From: Molossus alvarezi
Lineage: Eukaryota > Chordata > Mammalia > Chiroptera > Molossidae
Direction of reading: 5' to 3'
Length of the DNA: 64,000 bases
Assembly: GCA_037176705.1 (NCBI GenBank)
Contig: CM073898.1
Location: 25,962,488 to 26,026,487 of the forward strand
The notes under the pieces were generated by a model that was not told the DNA's origin, did not search any database, and saw nothing but the letters and a program-made list of their open reading frames with translations. Positions 1 through 12,237 of the stretch are shown piece after piece. How positions within the stretch are numbered: the stretch's first letter is position 1; each line of letters opens with the position of its first letter. Made by a program: the position numbers and the translations under genes.

Positions 1-618
1 CTAACTTTCAAACACTTGGTCTTAAAATCTTGTTAATCTTAAAGTAGCTCTATTAATATTCAAGTTATTATAAGAAAAGTATGTCAGTTATTACTTTATT
101 GATGGCAACATTACAGCTAGCTGGTTCATAGGTAGCCTCTAAGAATCCCAGAAAGGCTGACAAATTAGGGTTACAAACTTAAAAATATAGGGTTGAGGTT
201 GAGGCTGGAAACATATGTGTTAGAAAGTATGAAGTCTAAATAATGAACAGTTAGTCCCCCAGATTCCTCCTCTTATCCTTTAGAGCTCAGCAGTTCCTCC
301 TTCCTGATTCCGACTGGATAAAGACCAAGAGAAATAGAAAGAGAGGCTTCAGACTCAAAGGTAGCAGAAACAAAGAAGAGCAGGAGCTGGGGGTAGAAGT
401 CTGTGTCTAGAACAATGAGTTCCTCAGCTTCCTGCACTGAGAACTGCTCAGTTCTCAGTAAACACCAGCTTTTCATGGCACCTCCATGCACACAGAGCTA
501 TGAATCAGTTTTCAGTGCCTTGATCATCAATGTGAACCAGAAAACAAGTATTACAAGTCATCTGAGGGAAGCCTTCATCATGAAAGCATGAACCTAAAAA
601 GGTGAGAAAGTAGAATAG

Positions 619-846
619 CCCTAACCAGTTTGGCTCAGCAGTTAAGAGTGTTGGCTCACAGACCAAAGGGTCAAGAGTTCAATTCCCAATCAAGGGCATG
701 TACCTGGGTTGCAGGTTCAATCTCCGACCCTGGTTGGGGTTGTGTGGAAGGCAACCAATCGATGTGTCTCTATCACATCTATGTTTCTCACTCTCCTTTC
801 CTTCCACTCTATCTAAAAATCAATGGAAACAAATACCCCTTTTTAA
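619..846 (+). mobile_element. Ves SINE (type A)
   Basis: tRNA-derived head with A box (TTGGCTCAGCAGTTAAGAG) and B box (AGTTCAATTCC), the CAATCGATGTGTCTC body and a TCTCACTCT pyrimidine tract. Diverged copy. Confidence 0.85.
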
Positions 847-1021
847 AGTGGTAGAAAATTTAAGAAAGCTAATAGATTAATCCAAGAGTCCCAAGATATA
901 ACTAATGAGATCCAGAAAGAGAGAGCTAGAAAAAGTATAGCAAAGAAATTATCCGAGAAATAATACAACAATATTTCCCAGAACTTAAAGACATAAATCT
1001 CCTGATTGAAAAGTACAAATG

Positions 1022-1466
1022 CTGCCCAGGCGAGTTGGCTCAGTGGTTAGAGTGTTGGCTCATGGATGAAAGAGTCTTGGGTTCAATTCTAGTCATGGTC
1101 GTGTGGGAGGCAATCAATTGATGTATCTTTTTTTCTTTATTGATTTTAGAGAGAGAGGAAGAGAGAGGTAGAGAGAGCTGGAAATATCGATGGGAGACAA
1201 CATCGACTGGCTACCTCCTGCATGCCCCCAACTGGGGATGTGGCCTACAGCCTGGGCATGTCCCCTGACTGGGAATCGAACCAGTGACCTCTTGGTGCAC
1301 GGGTCGGGACTCAGCCACTGAGCCACACCAGCCGGGCTGATGTGTCTCTCTTACATCGATATTTCTCTCTCTACCTCTCTCTCTCTCCCCCCCTTCTTCC
1401 CTCCCTCCCTCATACTCTATCTGAAATAAATAAATAAATAAATAAAATATAAAAAGAATTAAAAAG
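1022..1466 (+). mobile_element. Ves SINE interrupted by a second, antisense Ves SINE
   Basis: The outer plus-strand Ves copy (1022-1127 plus 1339-1466) is flanked by the 11-bp duplication aagtacaaatg at 1011-1021 and 1467-1477. The inner copy sits in its body. Confidence 0.85.
1128..1338 (-). mobile_element. Ves SINE (type B) nested in another Ves
   Basis: Antisense head ends GAGCCACACCAGCCGGGC. A/T-rich tail at the left, near-duplicate TGATGT(A/G)TCT at both junctions. Confidence 0.85.
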
Positions 1467-2484
1467 AAGTACAAATGACAAGTACAAGAAATTAAAGTGA
1501 AAAATGACAAAAAATCAAACACATTCTGAGGTTACACATCATGGAATATCAAACCACTAGAAATGATTCTGGGGGTGGGGGGGCTGCATTCAAAGATCAT
1601 GTACTACCATGGCATCACACTTTCACCAGCATCAGAGAAGACTCTAGCACAATACTTTAAAAATTCCAATCTAGAATTCTATATTCACCCAAATTATGAG
1701 ACATGCACAGTCTCAAAAATTTCACTCCTCAAATTTCTCAAGATGTTACTAGAATGTGTGAGGGAGTAATTCATGAAAGAGGAAGACTTGGATTCCAGGA
1801 TATGAATTCCCAAGCTGCAGATGAAAAATTCCTAGGGAGAAGCTATGCAAAAGACCTAGAAAATAAACAATTCAGATTGAAAGAGAGGGAAGAGGACACA
1901 AAAAGGATTATTGTAAGATTAAAACAAAGCAAAAAGCAAATAAAAATCAGGACTGAGAAGTAAATTGATAGGCCTTATTATGTGGAAAATTGTATAGAGG
2001 CATGTTATAGACTGCAAAATGTGAAAAGGTATAGAAGTCTTAGCCACGGATTAAAAAAAAAATAAGCAAATTAAATATGAATAAATTATTCAATATAGGG
2101 GAAAATCGTCTAGGTAGCAAATGTAATAATAGAGTAACAATTGACTCAGCAAGTATACTGCAAGGATAAGACTGGATGATCAATGAAGAGAGCTAAAATC
2201 TTCACCTATTATAACACAGCCTATAAACAATAACAGATAATGCTAGAGATGGCAGAAAACACAACTAGATAAGTTTTCATAAGTCCTTTAGCACCACTTA
2301 ACTTTTAGAGTATATATCCATTTACTAAAAAGACAAAAGTTGATATAAAAAATGGTATATATCATCTCCTCAATCTGAAAGTGAGTCACCCAGATTAGTG
2401 CCATCCTGCTGCTGATGAGGCCGACCAGGAGGGCATCAGGGGAGAGCTGGCACTTAAGCTGAAGGAATGTTAAGAATTCCAGTG

Positions 2485-2580
2485 TGCTGTTTCTTCAAAG
2501 TAACGGTGTAAACAAACAAACAAAAAGCTCTATGCCGTTTCTTCAAAGTAAAGGTGTAAACAAACAAACAAAAAGCTCTA
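2485..2580. repeat. 48-bp tandem duplication
   Basis: Two adjacent units beginning TG(C)(T/C)GTTTCTTCAAAGTAA and ending AAAAAGCTCTA, differing at only a few positions. Each contains an (AAAC)n stretch. Confidence 0.9.
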
Positions 2581-3240
2581 CACCTGTCCACCACCACTAT
2601 ATTCACAATGACTAATAGCATATCTAGCACAAAGTGGTCAAAAACATTTATTGAATAAATTAATGAACAATTTTCATAGAATGGTTAAATATTACCTAGC
2701 AGACAAATATAGCTTGAAAGACAGATCTGTGAAGGCAACTAGTAGCATTTAAGATTAATGAGGCAGATAAAGGTCACATTGTGGAAGACTCTAAATGCCA
2801 AGAAATATGTATTTGATCTTGTGTGCAAGTAAGATATGTCAAAAAGTCTTAAGCAAAGGGGGGACTCTGAATAATGTAATGTTGAAAGATTACTCAAAAT
2901 ATGGACTGGAAATGGGGAGTGAAGAAAGACGTATGAAAACATCTGTGAAAATGCATGGCATGTGTAGAGAAGCAAGGGTTGGGTTTTTCAAGCACAGCTG
3001 GAAAAGGTTCCCTAAAAACATACTAATCTTTGAAGTCTTTTCCACCTAATGAAAATTAATATGGTACAATATTCTTTGGCTGGTAATCCAGCTACAAGTA
3101 TACAAGCCCAAATTATTTAAACTGTTGATGACCTTAATGTTTTCACCCTAAAGTTTTTAATTATTCAGTCTATTTTTTATAAATGCTGCATTCAATAATA
3201 AAAAAACCTCCAAAAAGTTAAATTAATCAAAATACAATTA

Positions 3241-3363
<123 letters not shown>

Positions 3364-4379
3364 TTAAAGTAACATGAGAAGAATGTTTAATTATTTTCAT
3401 TAAACTATTTTTAATTATTTTCATTACATTAATTTTACAGAAATAGGAGATATTCTCAACCACCATATTAAAAGTTTTAACTAATGGACTAGCACTAAAA
3501 TATCACAAAGCAGTCAGTGTACATCATAGCCAAATAGATTCCCACATCCCCCAACATGAATCAAATGACAATAAAAGTCAAGATCAAATAATTTTGATGA
3601 GAGACAGCTGAGAGAATCTAACCTGTCAGGCTTAATAATATAATTTCAAATTCTCAGAACCTAAAACTCAAGGATTATTACTGGAAGGTACTTAAAGCAG
3701 TAATATAGTCCTACTCACTTCCTGTCACACCCATGAGAACTGATATCAAATACACCAATAATTCTATTGGTAAATTTATCTAGCTTAAAAAGGTATTCAA
3801 ACAGAACATTTCCAAAAATATAACCTCAGCAATACATTCTAATTCTAATACCAATACTATCATTATCAGGAAATTAATTTTTATTTAGGGTTTGTTGCTA
3901 TTCTTTAAGTGTGTTGAATTCTATCATTTTCTAGTTTTTTAATGATTTCTAAATCTTTATCAATGAAGATACATTACATAGGATATTCTTGAGTAAGGAA
4001 CATAATATTAACACAAAATATTGAATTGCTGATAGGAACTGTTTATCAAGTCATAAATAGTTAGAAGACTGCCTTTCTCATATTTAGAAGTGGCCTAGGA
4101 AAATTTTATTATGTTAATTAGATACATACTTTTAAATCTGATTAGTCCTATTGTAGGATATGGTTTATTCATTTTTTAAAATAAATGTATTTTTGAATTT
4201 TTATTTCTTAGTAATGTATAGTTCAAAATAGCTTTCATATCTGCCATTAAATATTTTATTTAATATCTAACAGACATGGCTGTTTACAATGATTTTGTAC
4301 ATTTTCTGTTTTAAACTTTTACATTATTATGATTTTGAATTCTATTTTAATCATAACCTAACAATCAAAAGTTACAAAA

Positions 4380-4500
4380 TGAAAGTTAAAGCATCTATGA
4401 ACACACAATAAAAATATACAGATGCTGTATTATAGGATTGTATACCTGAAATCTATATAATTTTATTAACCAATGTCACCCCAATAAATTCAATAAAAAA
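4380..4500 (+). repeat. L1 3'-end scrap
   Basis: The segment 'ttattaaccaatgtcacccc' followed by 'aataaa' recurs at about 34596-34640 and looks like an L1 3' terminus. Confidence 0.4.
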
Positions 4501-4612
4501 GAAAAAAAGTTAAAGCATCAATAAAAAAAAGTTAAAGCATTTAAATTACTTTCTTATATAAGTAATACTGTATTTTATTTTAAAAGCTTATGTAAAGAAT
4601 GCAGTATTTTTG

Positions 4613-4834
4613 CCCAGCCAGTGTGGCTCAGTGGATTGAGCGTCATCCCATGGATTGAGAGGTCCTGATTCAATTCCCAGTGCCGGCACATGCCTGGGTT
4701 GTGGGCTGGATCCCCGAGATGGGGTGCGCAGGAGGCAGCCGATCAATGTATTTCTCTCACATTGATGTTTATCTCTCTCTCTTCTCCTTCTAAAAAAAAA
4801 TCAATCAAAACATATTGAAAAAAAAAAAAAAAAG
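4613..4834 (+). mobile_element. Ves SINE (type B)
   Basis: Head GCCCAGCCAGTGTGGCTCAG, B-box region, ATCAATGTATTTCTCTCACA body and a long A tail. Flanked by imperfect duplications around 'aaagaatgcag'. Confidence 0.88.
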
Positions 4835-5206
4835 AATGCAGGATTTGGGGCATCATTTATTTATTTATTTTGGCTTTTGTTTGTTTACCTTGTTTTTTGG
4901 TTACAAGGCAATTTTGTACAGATTTCTTACTAGAAATCACATTCCTGGGGTTAGAAGTGAAACAATGTCCAAAGGATACTATTTTACTATATCTTTACAA
5001 CAAATCTGTCACATGTGATGGGCACACATACTCCCCATTAAATAGAAGAGAACACAGATACAGAGAGGTTATGTATGCCCCACAATGAGATTTCACCTAA
5101 AAATACATAGATGCTGCTAAGGGAAGGTAAACCTAGTCCTACAGAGGAATATATAAATTTACTAGTTTTGGAATAAATTTGCATGACAAAATTTTAATTT
5201 ACTTAC

Positions 5207-5249
5207 CCAATTTCACATGGCCATTATCCGTTAACAGAATGTTAGCTCC
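5207..5249 (-). CDS. MAP4K3: MAP4K3 coding exon 7
   Basis: This 43-bp micro-sized exon encodes GANILLTDNGHVKL plus the first base of the next alanine codon. Acceptor TTTGAAG|GGA and donor TTGG|GTAAGT lie on the minus strand. It completes the catalytic loop: the N of GANIL is the Mg-binding asparagine. It leads to the DFG motif in exon 8. The acceptor pyrimidine tract is weak (CTCACTTTGAAG). Confidence 0.94.
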
Positions 5250-5829
5250 CTTCAAAGTGAGAACATTTTAGTTAAAGTAGGAAACATTTTATCAGACAGC
5301 AAATATAATAAATGTACTCATTAAAATAATCACAAGTGGCAGCTTTAGACTTAAAATTTAAAGTTTGCCCAATTAAAATGTTAAATCATTATATTCACAG
5401 GGAAATTTGTTGTCTACTTTTTAAGCAATTTGACTATGCTTATAAAATGTTCTGCCTTACAAAAGCTATTAACATAATATGAATGTTACTATGAAAGTGA
5501 TATATTAGTTTTCATCTAAATGTTATTTTCTTATTGATCAAACACTGTCACTGCACTAAAATATTACCTTATATTGGAATTTTCAATTCCTTTTATTATA
5601 TTTTAAACTTGATTGCTATAGACTGTTAAAAAAATAAAAACAAATCTCCAACTCATCAGTTGGACGAGTGCTGGTACGTAAGACTGAACCTTACTGCTTA
5701 GTATGTGAGGCTGTCTATCCTTAAAATGTCTGTCCAGAGTTTAGGACTGTTCAGGACATAAACAATTAGCCCACAGAATTAAATGTCACCTGTCTACATG
5801 ACTGTGAGAGAATGGAAAATATATATTGG

Positions 5830-6486
5830 TCTGTGCCTCCAGTTCCTGGTACAAAGCTCCTGAAACCTTATAATTTCTTAATTATAATTAGAGCACTAGT
5901 AGCATCTTTTGTCCTAGTATTTGGTCTTTGACCCCAGTTCTTGACATAGAACTTCTGAAACCTACAGCTTCCTGGGTGACAGGAGTGTCTTCTGTTCTAA
6001 TGAAGCAACTCTAGGTGAGCTCCTGGGTGGCTCCTGGATGAGGGTTGGTCACCAGAGGACCAAGCCATGATTGCAAGCTTGGAATTTTCGGCCTCATCCC
6101 TAATCCCTGAAGAAGGGAGAAGTACTTAAAATGGAGTTAATGATTGATCATGTCTACGCGAGGAAGACTCCATAAAATCCCAACAGTGCAGGGTTTGGAG
6201 AGCTTCTGGGCTGGTGAACACGTAGAGGCGCTGGGAGAGTGGTGTGCCCTAGAGAGGGCATGGGAGCTCTGTGCCTCTTCCCACACACCTGCCCTATACA
6301 TCTCTTCCATGTGGATGTTCACCTGCATCCTTTATCATATTATTTAATAAACTGGTAAACATTATTTCCCTGAGTTCTGTGAGCTGATTTAGTAAATTAA
6401 TAGAACTCAAACATGCAGTCTTTGGAACCTCTAGTCTATAGCTGGTTGGTCAGAAGCAGATAATCTGAGCTTGGGATTGGCATCTG

Positions 6487-6523
<37 letters not shown>

Positions 6524-6735
6524 GGTGGGGGGCAGGATGGTGTGAAGGCGGAGAGCAGTCTTTAACCTGTGGGATCTGATCCATCTCCTAGTAGAAGTAT
6601 CAGAATTGAGTTACATTGTAGGACATCCAGCTGGTGTCACAGAGAATTGCTTGCTGTGGGGAAAAACCTCCGTATGTGTGGTAACCAGAAGTGTCAGAAG
6701 TGAAATGTTTGTATGAGGAGTAAAGGAGATTCATA
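5830..6735 (+). repeat. Probable old ERVL-type LTR region
   Basis: The segment with 'aataaactggtaaacatt', 'ccctgagttctgtgagctg', 'tgggattggcatctgaagtg' and 'acatccagctggtgtcacag' resembles a widespread mammalian ERVL-class LTR. I do not assign a subfamily. Boundaries are approximate. Confidence 0.45.
6489..6520. repeat. (GT)n microsatellite
   Basis: Sixteen uninterrupted GT dinucleotides inside the LTR-like region. Confidence 0.95.
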
Positions 6736-7086
6736 GGAAAGACATACACAGTAAGGAAGGACTGTTTTTTTCCCTTTATGGGAAGAAAAAAACTCAGTCT
6801 TTTCCATTACAATGACCTAGTAGCATTTTAGCTTTTACTTCTTGAACTAAGTTCAAAGATGATAATACCTATTTTATCTTCAAGAAGCTCAAACTTCTGA
6901 AAGAGGCAGAAATACTGTCTCCCAAAGGCTTTTTATTTATGTTTGTCTTTTCTGCAACTTTTAAATGAGCAAACAAAAGTAAGCAGCCTTTTTAGTCCAG
7001 GGTACCATCAACCATGTAAATATAACCTTAGGGGGAAAAATACTAGGAAACCCCTTCCCACCTCAAACAGAGAGAGAAATAAAAGA

Positions 7087-7180
7087 AGATGGCACATTAA
7101 CCCACAATTGTACACTTGAAAAGAGTAAATTTTATGGTATGTGAATTGCATCTCAATAAAGTTGCTATAAAAAGTAATAA
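7087..7180 (+). repeat. Old L1 3'-end scrap
   Basis: The segment 'ggtatgtgaattgcatctca' followed by 'ataaag' is the typical terminus of old mammalian L1s. Related termini occur at about 58780-58870 and 63340-63430. Confidence 0.5.
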
Positions 7181-7305
7181 AACCCTTAAAATCATCACTC
7201 AATTTTTATTATAGTAACATATTTTAGATAACAAATTCACCCAATAGAACAATCCAGACAATTTTGGCTAAAAGTTTGATCAGAGAATTTAAAAATGAAG
7301 AGAGA

Positions 7306-7341
7306 GAGGGCCAATAGGTTAAAGAGGGCCAATAGGTTAAA
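7306..7341. repeat. 18-bp tandem duplication
   Basis: The unit AGAGGGCCAATAGGTTAA occurs twice in a row just downstream of exon 6. Confidence 0.85.
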
Positions 7342-7359
7342 CATATTATGTATATGTAC

Positions 7360-7407
7360 CTTTATATCTCTGTGCATTTTTCCTTTACTGTGAAGATAGT
7401 ATAGTCC
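7360..7407 (-). CDS. MAP4K3: MAP4K3 coding exon 6 (HRD catalytic loop)
   Basis: This 48-bp exon is an exact 16 codons, GLYYLHSKGKMHRDIK, phase 0 at both ends. Acceptor ACTCCAG|GGA and donor AAAG|GTACAT lie on the minus strand. It carries the catalytic loop HRDIK; the aspartate is D136 by human numbering (counting assumes a 32-residue first exon). An 18-bp imperfect tandem duplication lies just downstream in intron 6 at about 7306-7341, outside the splice signals. Confidence 0.95.
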
Positions 7408-8228
7408 CTGGAGTTTCAAAAACAAAAACAAAACAAAACCAAAAATTAACAAGATTTTACTACAGAGCTCATTTTGGGATTTAAAATGATCAACTGAGTA
7501 GTATCCTCCATTTTTTATTTACTCATTACAGAAAGTCTTGTGATAATTTATTTTAGTGCTTTATCCTAATAAACAAAAGAATCAAGAAAATGAAAAAGGT
7601 AAAGTTCAGTTGCCTATTTTCCTAAGACCAACAGTTTTCACTAAACTCTGCAAATAGTTTGAAATAACTTAAAAAGCATATGTGCAATTATTATCAGAAT
7701 GAGTTTCAATTACCATAATAATGCTTAATTTTCAAGCCTTTCTTTGGTATTAAGAGGAATATGAAAACATAAAATAACAAATCCATAGCACTTAAGTTTT
7801 AGGAGTTCATATTATCACACTTAGGCTTTCAAGTACTTATATGTCACTATAATGTGGATCTATTACACAAACAATTAAAAAATGTATTAGTATTCAAAAG
7901 TTTACCAAACTAGAATACTTAATCCTACTTTATTTAACAGGTAATGCACAATAATTAAACAAATTCATTTTAATAAAGAATGTTACTTTTTTCCTCATTT
8001 TATTTTTTTAATCACTCTAGTTTTATTTAATTTTTTACTAATTAATATATTTTTTAATTACAGATGTTTCCTCCTTTCTCCCCTTCGACATCCCAAACCC
8101 GCCTTCACCATCCTGTTGTCTGTGTCCATTGGTTATGCATATATGCATATAAGTTCTTTGGTTTATCTTTTCCTACCCCTCTCCCCCCTTCCCTCTGAAT
8201 GTTACTTTTTAATCAACATTGGATTTAC
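7408..8228 (-). other. MAP4K3: MAP4K3 intron 5
   Basis: 821 bp, AT-rich. Its only recognised content is a young L1 3' fragment at 7992-8196 with target duplications at 7978-7991 and 8197-8210, next to the exon 5 donor. Confidence 0.85.
7992..8196 (-). mobile_element. Young L1 3'-end fragment beside MAP4K3 exon 5
   Basis: About 205 bp of L1 3' UTR, sharing 'tgtctgtgtccattggttat' and 'aagttctttggttta' with the HAL1 element at 45.2 kb. Its poly-A end is at the left (sense to MAP4K3). It is flanked by duplications of gaatgttactttt at 7978-7991 and 8197-8210. Confidence 0.8.
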
Positions 8229-8284
8229 CTGTAGTGTTTCTCTGCTAACATATGCAATTTGCAGTTCTGACAGAGGTCCCGTTA
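8229..8284 (-). CDS. MAP4K3: MAP4K3 coding exon 5 (alpha-E helix)
   Basis: This 56-bp exon encodes TGPLSELQIAYVSRETLQ after a split valine codon. The acceptor TCTGACAG|TAACG and donor CTACAG|GTAAAT lie on the minus strand, and the exon leaves in phase 0. It forms alpha-D/alpha-E of the kinase C-lobe. A short L1 3' fragment with its target duplication (7978-8210) ends only 18 bases downstream of the donor, so this splice site has had a mobile element land almost on it without visible damage. Confidence 0.95.
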
Positions 8285-9950
8285 CTGTCAGAGAAGAAAA
8301 TTAATATTAATAATTAAAATTAAAATTGATAATAATGAAACAGGGAAAGCATGTTTTTCAAAAGTGATGTTTTACACAAGTTCCACTAAGCAACAGGTTT
8401 AATTGTTTAAAACAATTCTAAAATATAAGGTCCATGAGGGCAGAATTTTAAATAATCTAATTGGCTCATTGTTGTATCCCCAGTGTATACAATGGTGTGT
8501 GGAGAAGTTATGCAATAAATGTTTATGGAATGAATAAAAGCCTGAAATAGTTTCTGAAATTAAATATATTTTTATATCTTACTGAACAACATTATTTCTT
8601 AAATATTAAAAGAAAGCAAGCATGGCCAAAAGGTTTAGCTAGTTTTTATTATAGCTTTTTAAAAATTGATATGTTACATGTATTATGGCTCATTTAAAGT
8701 CAGTATTTTTCCTTAAAATTTTTAGTTTTATAGCTGTAAAATTAATGTATATTAACTATAGAAAATTCCAATCAACAGAGAAGTTTGGAAAGTAAAGGCC
8801 TCTTCCTTATTCAAACTATTACTCAATAATAAGTAGTATCTATAGTTTGGCTTATAGATTACCAGGCAATTTTATGCAGAGATAGTTCAGATAACATATG
8901 TATATGCATCACACACAAAAGCATAAATGGGATCATATCACACATACAGTTCTGAAACCTCCCCTTTTCACTTACCATGTATACCTTTCCAAATCAATAA
9001 GTATAGCTTAATCATATTGTAATATTTGAAAAATATTTCTCTGTGAGCATCTATCCACTATGGAAGACATTTCAATAGTTTTCTCTTTTTCACTACTTCA
9101 TCACTTTAGAGTAAAGAAATACATTCACTGGAAGAGACTATACTAAAAATCAAATTCTAATGATAGAATCTTTTGCTAGATAGTAACCTTACACCAAAAT
9201 ATAGTGAAGTGAAATGAAAAAGAATCAATATTCCTATCCAAAGACGCTTTTAACATGTGCTTTATTACAATCAGCCCCTACAATTACATAAGTGGTTCCA
9301 AACTAGATATACAGGCTCAAGTTCTAAATGAAAAAAATAAGAAAATGTTTCCAAATAATTTTCTCAGAAAACTGATAGCATGGATTATTAAAATTATAAA
9401 TAATTTTATTTTACAGCAAAAGAATAAAGCTACTCAGCAGTTTGTAAAAGTAACCCATTAACAGAACTAGAATAGAAAAGGGAAACAAAAGACCAAAAGA
9501 TTGTTTATTTTAAGTCTCTTTTATATATTACTCCACTGAAATCCCAATGAAAGACAGCAAACATTCATTCAACTGATGCTTCTTGAATATGTGAGAGCAA
9601 ACTCGACTACCTTTATAGTAAGTAACACTATTCATTTATAGGTTGGATATTATTTTGGCTTAGTATTAGCCATCAAGGTCTTTGCATGTCTTCTATAAGT
9701 CTGAGTTTGAAATTTCGAACTAACTATATATAATATTCCTTGTATAGTATTAGCAAATAATTCAACTGCATGTAATTTTCCAACTAACAAAGCAAATGTT
9801 CTTTTCATATATATATATATGAAATACCTTTATGCATCCAAATAACATAAAACATACTTTCCCCAAAACAACATTAATGTTTTAATACAGTACATTACTA
9901 TATGTTAAGAAATTCTATTTAATCTCTATAAAATATAACTTTGGTCTTAC
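8285..9950 (-). other. MAP4K3: MAP4K3 intron 4
   Basis: AT-rich intron with an L2 3'-end-like segment (about 8425-8545) and a short AT dinucleotide run near 9811. Nothing else is recognised. Confidence 0.85.
8425..8545 (+). repeat. L2 3'-end-like segment
   Basis: A run from 'ccatgagggcag' through 'tgtatccccagtg' to 'gcaataaatgttta' is the usual L2 terminal pattern. Confidence 0.6.
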
Positions 9951-10015
9951 CATGATAAATATCCTGTAACGAACCACCTCCGCAAAACTCCATGCAAATC
10001 CAAAGTTTATCACGC
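9951..10015 (-). CDS. MAP4K3: MAP4K3 coding exon 4 (hinge)
   Basis: This 65-bp exon reads (R)[21 protein letters not shown](V) with split codons at both ends. Acceptor TTTATAG|GCG and donor CATG|GTAAGA lie on the minus strand. It encodes the kinase hinge (MEFCGGGS), which lines the ATP pocket, and the start of alpha-D. The codon split AG|G completes the arginine left open by exon 3, and the trailing G opens the valine finished by exon 5. This phase match is good evidence that the exons belong to one open transcript. Confidence 0.95.
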
Positions 10016-12237
10016 CTATAAAGAGAAAATAAGCATGTATCACATTTTCATGACTAAAATTATTTGTGGTAACAAGTATTTTAAAGTTGTATGCTATAAC
10101 CTTGAAAACCCATATAAATACAATGCGTTAAGAAAAAAAGCTAATTTCTATGAATAAGTGAATTACCCAAGATTTTAATCCTTAAAATACACCATTTGTA
10201 GGATATAAAGATGCCATCAGGCATATCGAAATGAGAAAATTTCCCTTTAGTTAAAAACTTCCCCTCCCCCAGTTTACCCATCTATCTGATGATAGTATTA
10301 TAAAAGTTCAATGCTAATTAGAAGGCTCATACCAAAATTATGTTGAAGATTCACTCCAGAATAGCAATACATTTCTAATCACTTTCATAGCACTCTCATC
10401 AACAAAACAGACAAAAGGTAAACTTTACTCTCATATCTACATTCAACAAAGATCTTTCCAGAATAATATGTTAAAATTTATCACTCATCTTTAGATAGCA
10501 ATTCTCTCTCACACTTATATTTTAAGATAGCATTATCATATAGTTATAGGAAAAATAATTAGCAAAGAGTTAATGGATTATTCTTTTATCCCTCTGTTCA
10601 ATCATTCATTATTTCATCTTAAAATGTATAAGGAAATACATTATTCTCGGAGCAGAGATGGAGTAAGTCTCCTAACTGAGTAAGCTAAGTCTAATGCAGA
10701 AGAAAGACTCTGCCTTAGTGATGTTTCTCTCTCCCCTCAATGCATTCACAATGCACAGAATATCTGGCAAATAAATATTTGTCCCATACATGAACAAATG
10801 AGTGACTCAAAGAATAAACAAACCAATTAGGAAAAGAGTCAGCAAACTATGGCCAGTAGGCCAAACCTAGCCTGCTGCCTGACTGCATACAGCCCAGGAA
10901 CTAGAAATGGTTTTTGTATTTTTAAATGGTTGGGGGGTAAAGGGGTAGGATTCTTTGTAAAACTTCTCCCAGTTGAGTCTAGGTAGGTCATTCGGTTAGA
11001 ACCAGTAACAGTAAAACAAACTGTTTTGATGTGGTGATTTTAATATATTGAAAACAATCAATTATTTCTATCATGAACTTAACTGATTTTAAGGGATTGT
11101 TTGTTTATGATGATACAGTATCTACTTGTGCTAGGTTTGTTCTATAAAAAAATAAAACTGATACAGAAACTGTGTTAGGTTACTGTTTGACTCACTCATC
11201 ATTAAAGGAATTTTAAAAAGGACCCATTTAAACGTGTAATAGTCACTGACCTGGGGGGGCAGAATCAGTCCCTATGTGAACTAAGTCTCCATAAGGCCAC
11301 TCTTTAACCTTAATCAAGGTGGGGCAATCGAGCTGTCCAAGAGTGCTTAGAATCAAGAAAAGCTGGTCCCCATGGATCTTCACAAGCTGGAAAGAAGAGA
11401 GGGCAAGCACTGCCCAGTCTTTCCCATGTGCTGTGCCCACAACTGAAGAGTTAAGGTGTTTTGTACCTGGATCATGAGAATGGGAGCTGCAAGAAGTTAC
11501 ATCCTTACATATCCTGTAGTGTATCAACACAGAACTAAAGGGTTTTTTAAATAAATAAGAAAACATTCTCTGATCATCCCTTTGGAAGTTAACTTTATCA
11601 ACTAGGTTACAGTATTCAATTCAGCTGTATATAGAAGTGAATGGAAAAATAAGATACAACCCTGAGATCATCCCCTTTGGAATATGATCTGGGGAACCTG
11701 GCCTGGTCCTGCCAAACCAAATCAAGAGGTGGCAAATTCAGTCTTTCTGAATTCACTCAAAGACCTAGAAAAATAAGAAGTTAGTAAAATAATTATAGTT
11801 TCTAGTTCTCTGGACAAAATGAAGGAAAGAGATAATTGCAATACTCTGAGGCCAAAAGCACAAAAGAAAAAATGTTTTTAATAAAAACATGACAGGAAGC
11901 AACAAACGATCCTCATTTTCTGAATTCACCCAAGTCTAGAAGAACAGGGCAACAGAATGGCATATTTAGATCTCTATCACAGGAAGACTAACCATAAAAG
12001 TGAGCTTTGACTGCCAGCTTCCTCACTGAAACCACATCCAGAATTCCCGAGAGTACAACAGACAACAGCAGACTATGTTATCAGTTACGGAATTAACATA
12101 AACAGGTCATAAATTAAGATTCCATTCATATGCAAATATCTTCAAGGTATAAAAAAAATAGACACTGATTAGAGCAAACTTCTTTATATGTGTCAGGTGC
12201 TGGAATCATTACTGCTTTTCTAAAGGTGACAACGTAC
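10016..12237 (-). other. MAP4K3: MAP4K3 intron 3
   Basis: Contains a hAT-Charlie-like scrap at about 10839-10940. The 108-codon open frame at 11243-11566 has no recognisable similarity or splice context and is treated as chance. The remainder (10020-10830, 10950-12230) shows nothing I can name. Confidence 0.8.
10839..10940 (+). repeat. hAT-Charlie-like fragment
   Basis: The segment 'gtcagcaaactatggcc' leading into 'ggccaaacctagcctgctgcc' matches a common mammalian non-autonomous hAT element. A second, more complete copy is at 35640-35830. Confidence 0.5.

Larger units (their letters stand above)
860..1963 (+). repeat. Old L1/HAL1 relic interrupted by Ves SINEs
   Basis: Purine-rich sequence resembling the ORF1 region of old mammalian L1/HAL1 elements. 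One example is the stretch running from 'aatatttcccagaacttaa' into 'ctcctgattgaaaa'. It is split by the insertion at 1022-1466. Family call is from memory of consensus sequences. Confidence 0.5.
5250..7359 (-). other. MAP4K3: MAP4K3 intron 6
   Basis: Contains a probable old ERVL-type LTR (about 5830-6735) with an embedded GT microsatellite, an L1 3'-end scrap (about 7087-7180) and a short tandem duplication (about 7306-7341). Bases 5250-5830 show nothing I recognise. Confidence 0.85.

Noticed and set aside
11243..11566. 107-codon minus-strand frame in MAP4K3 intron 3
   Set aside because: No acceptor or donor fitting the MAP4K3 phase and no family resemblance.
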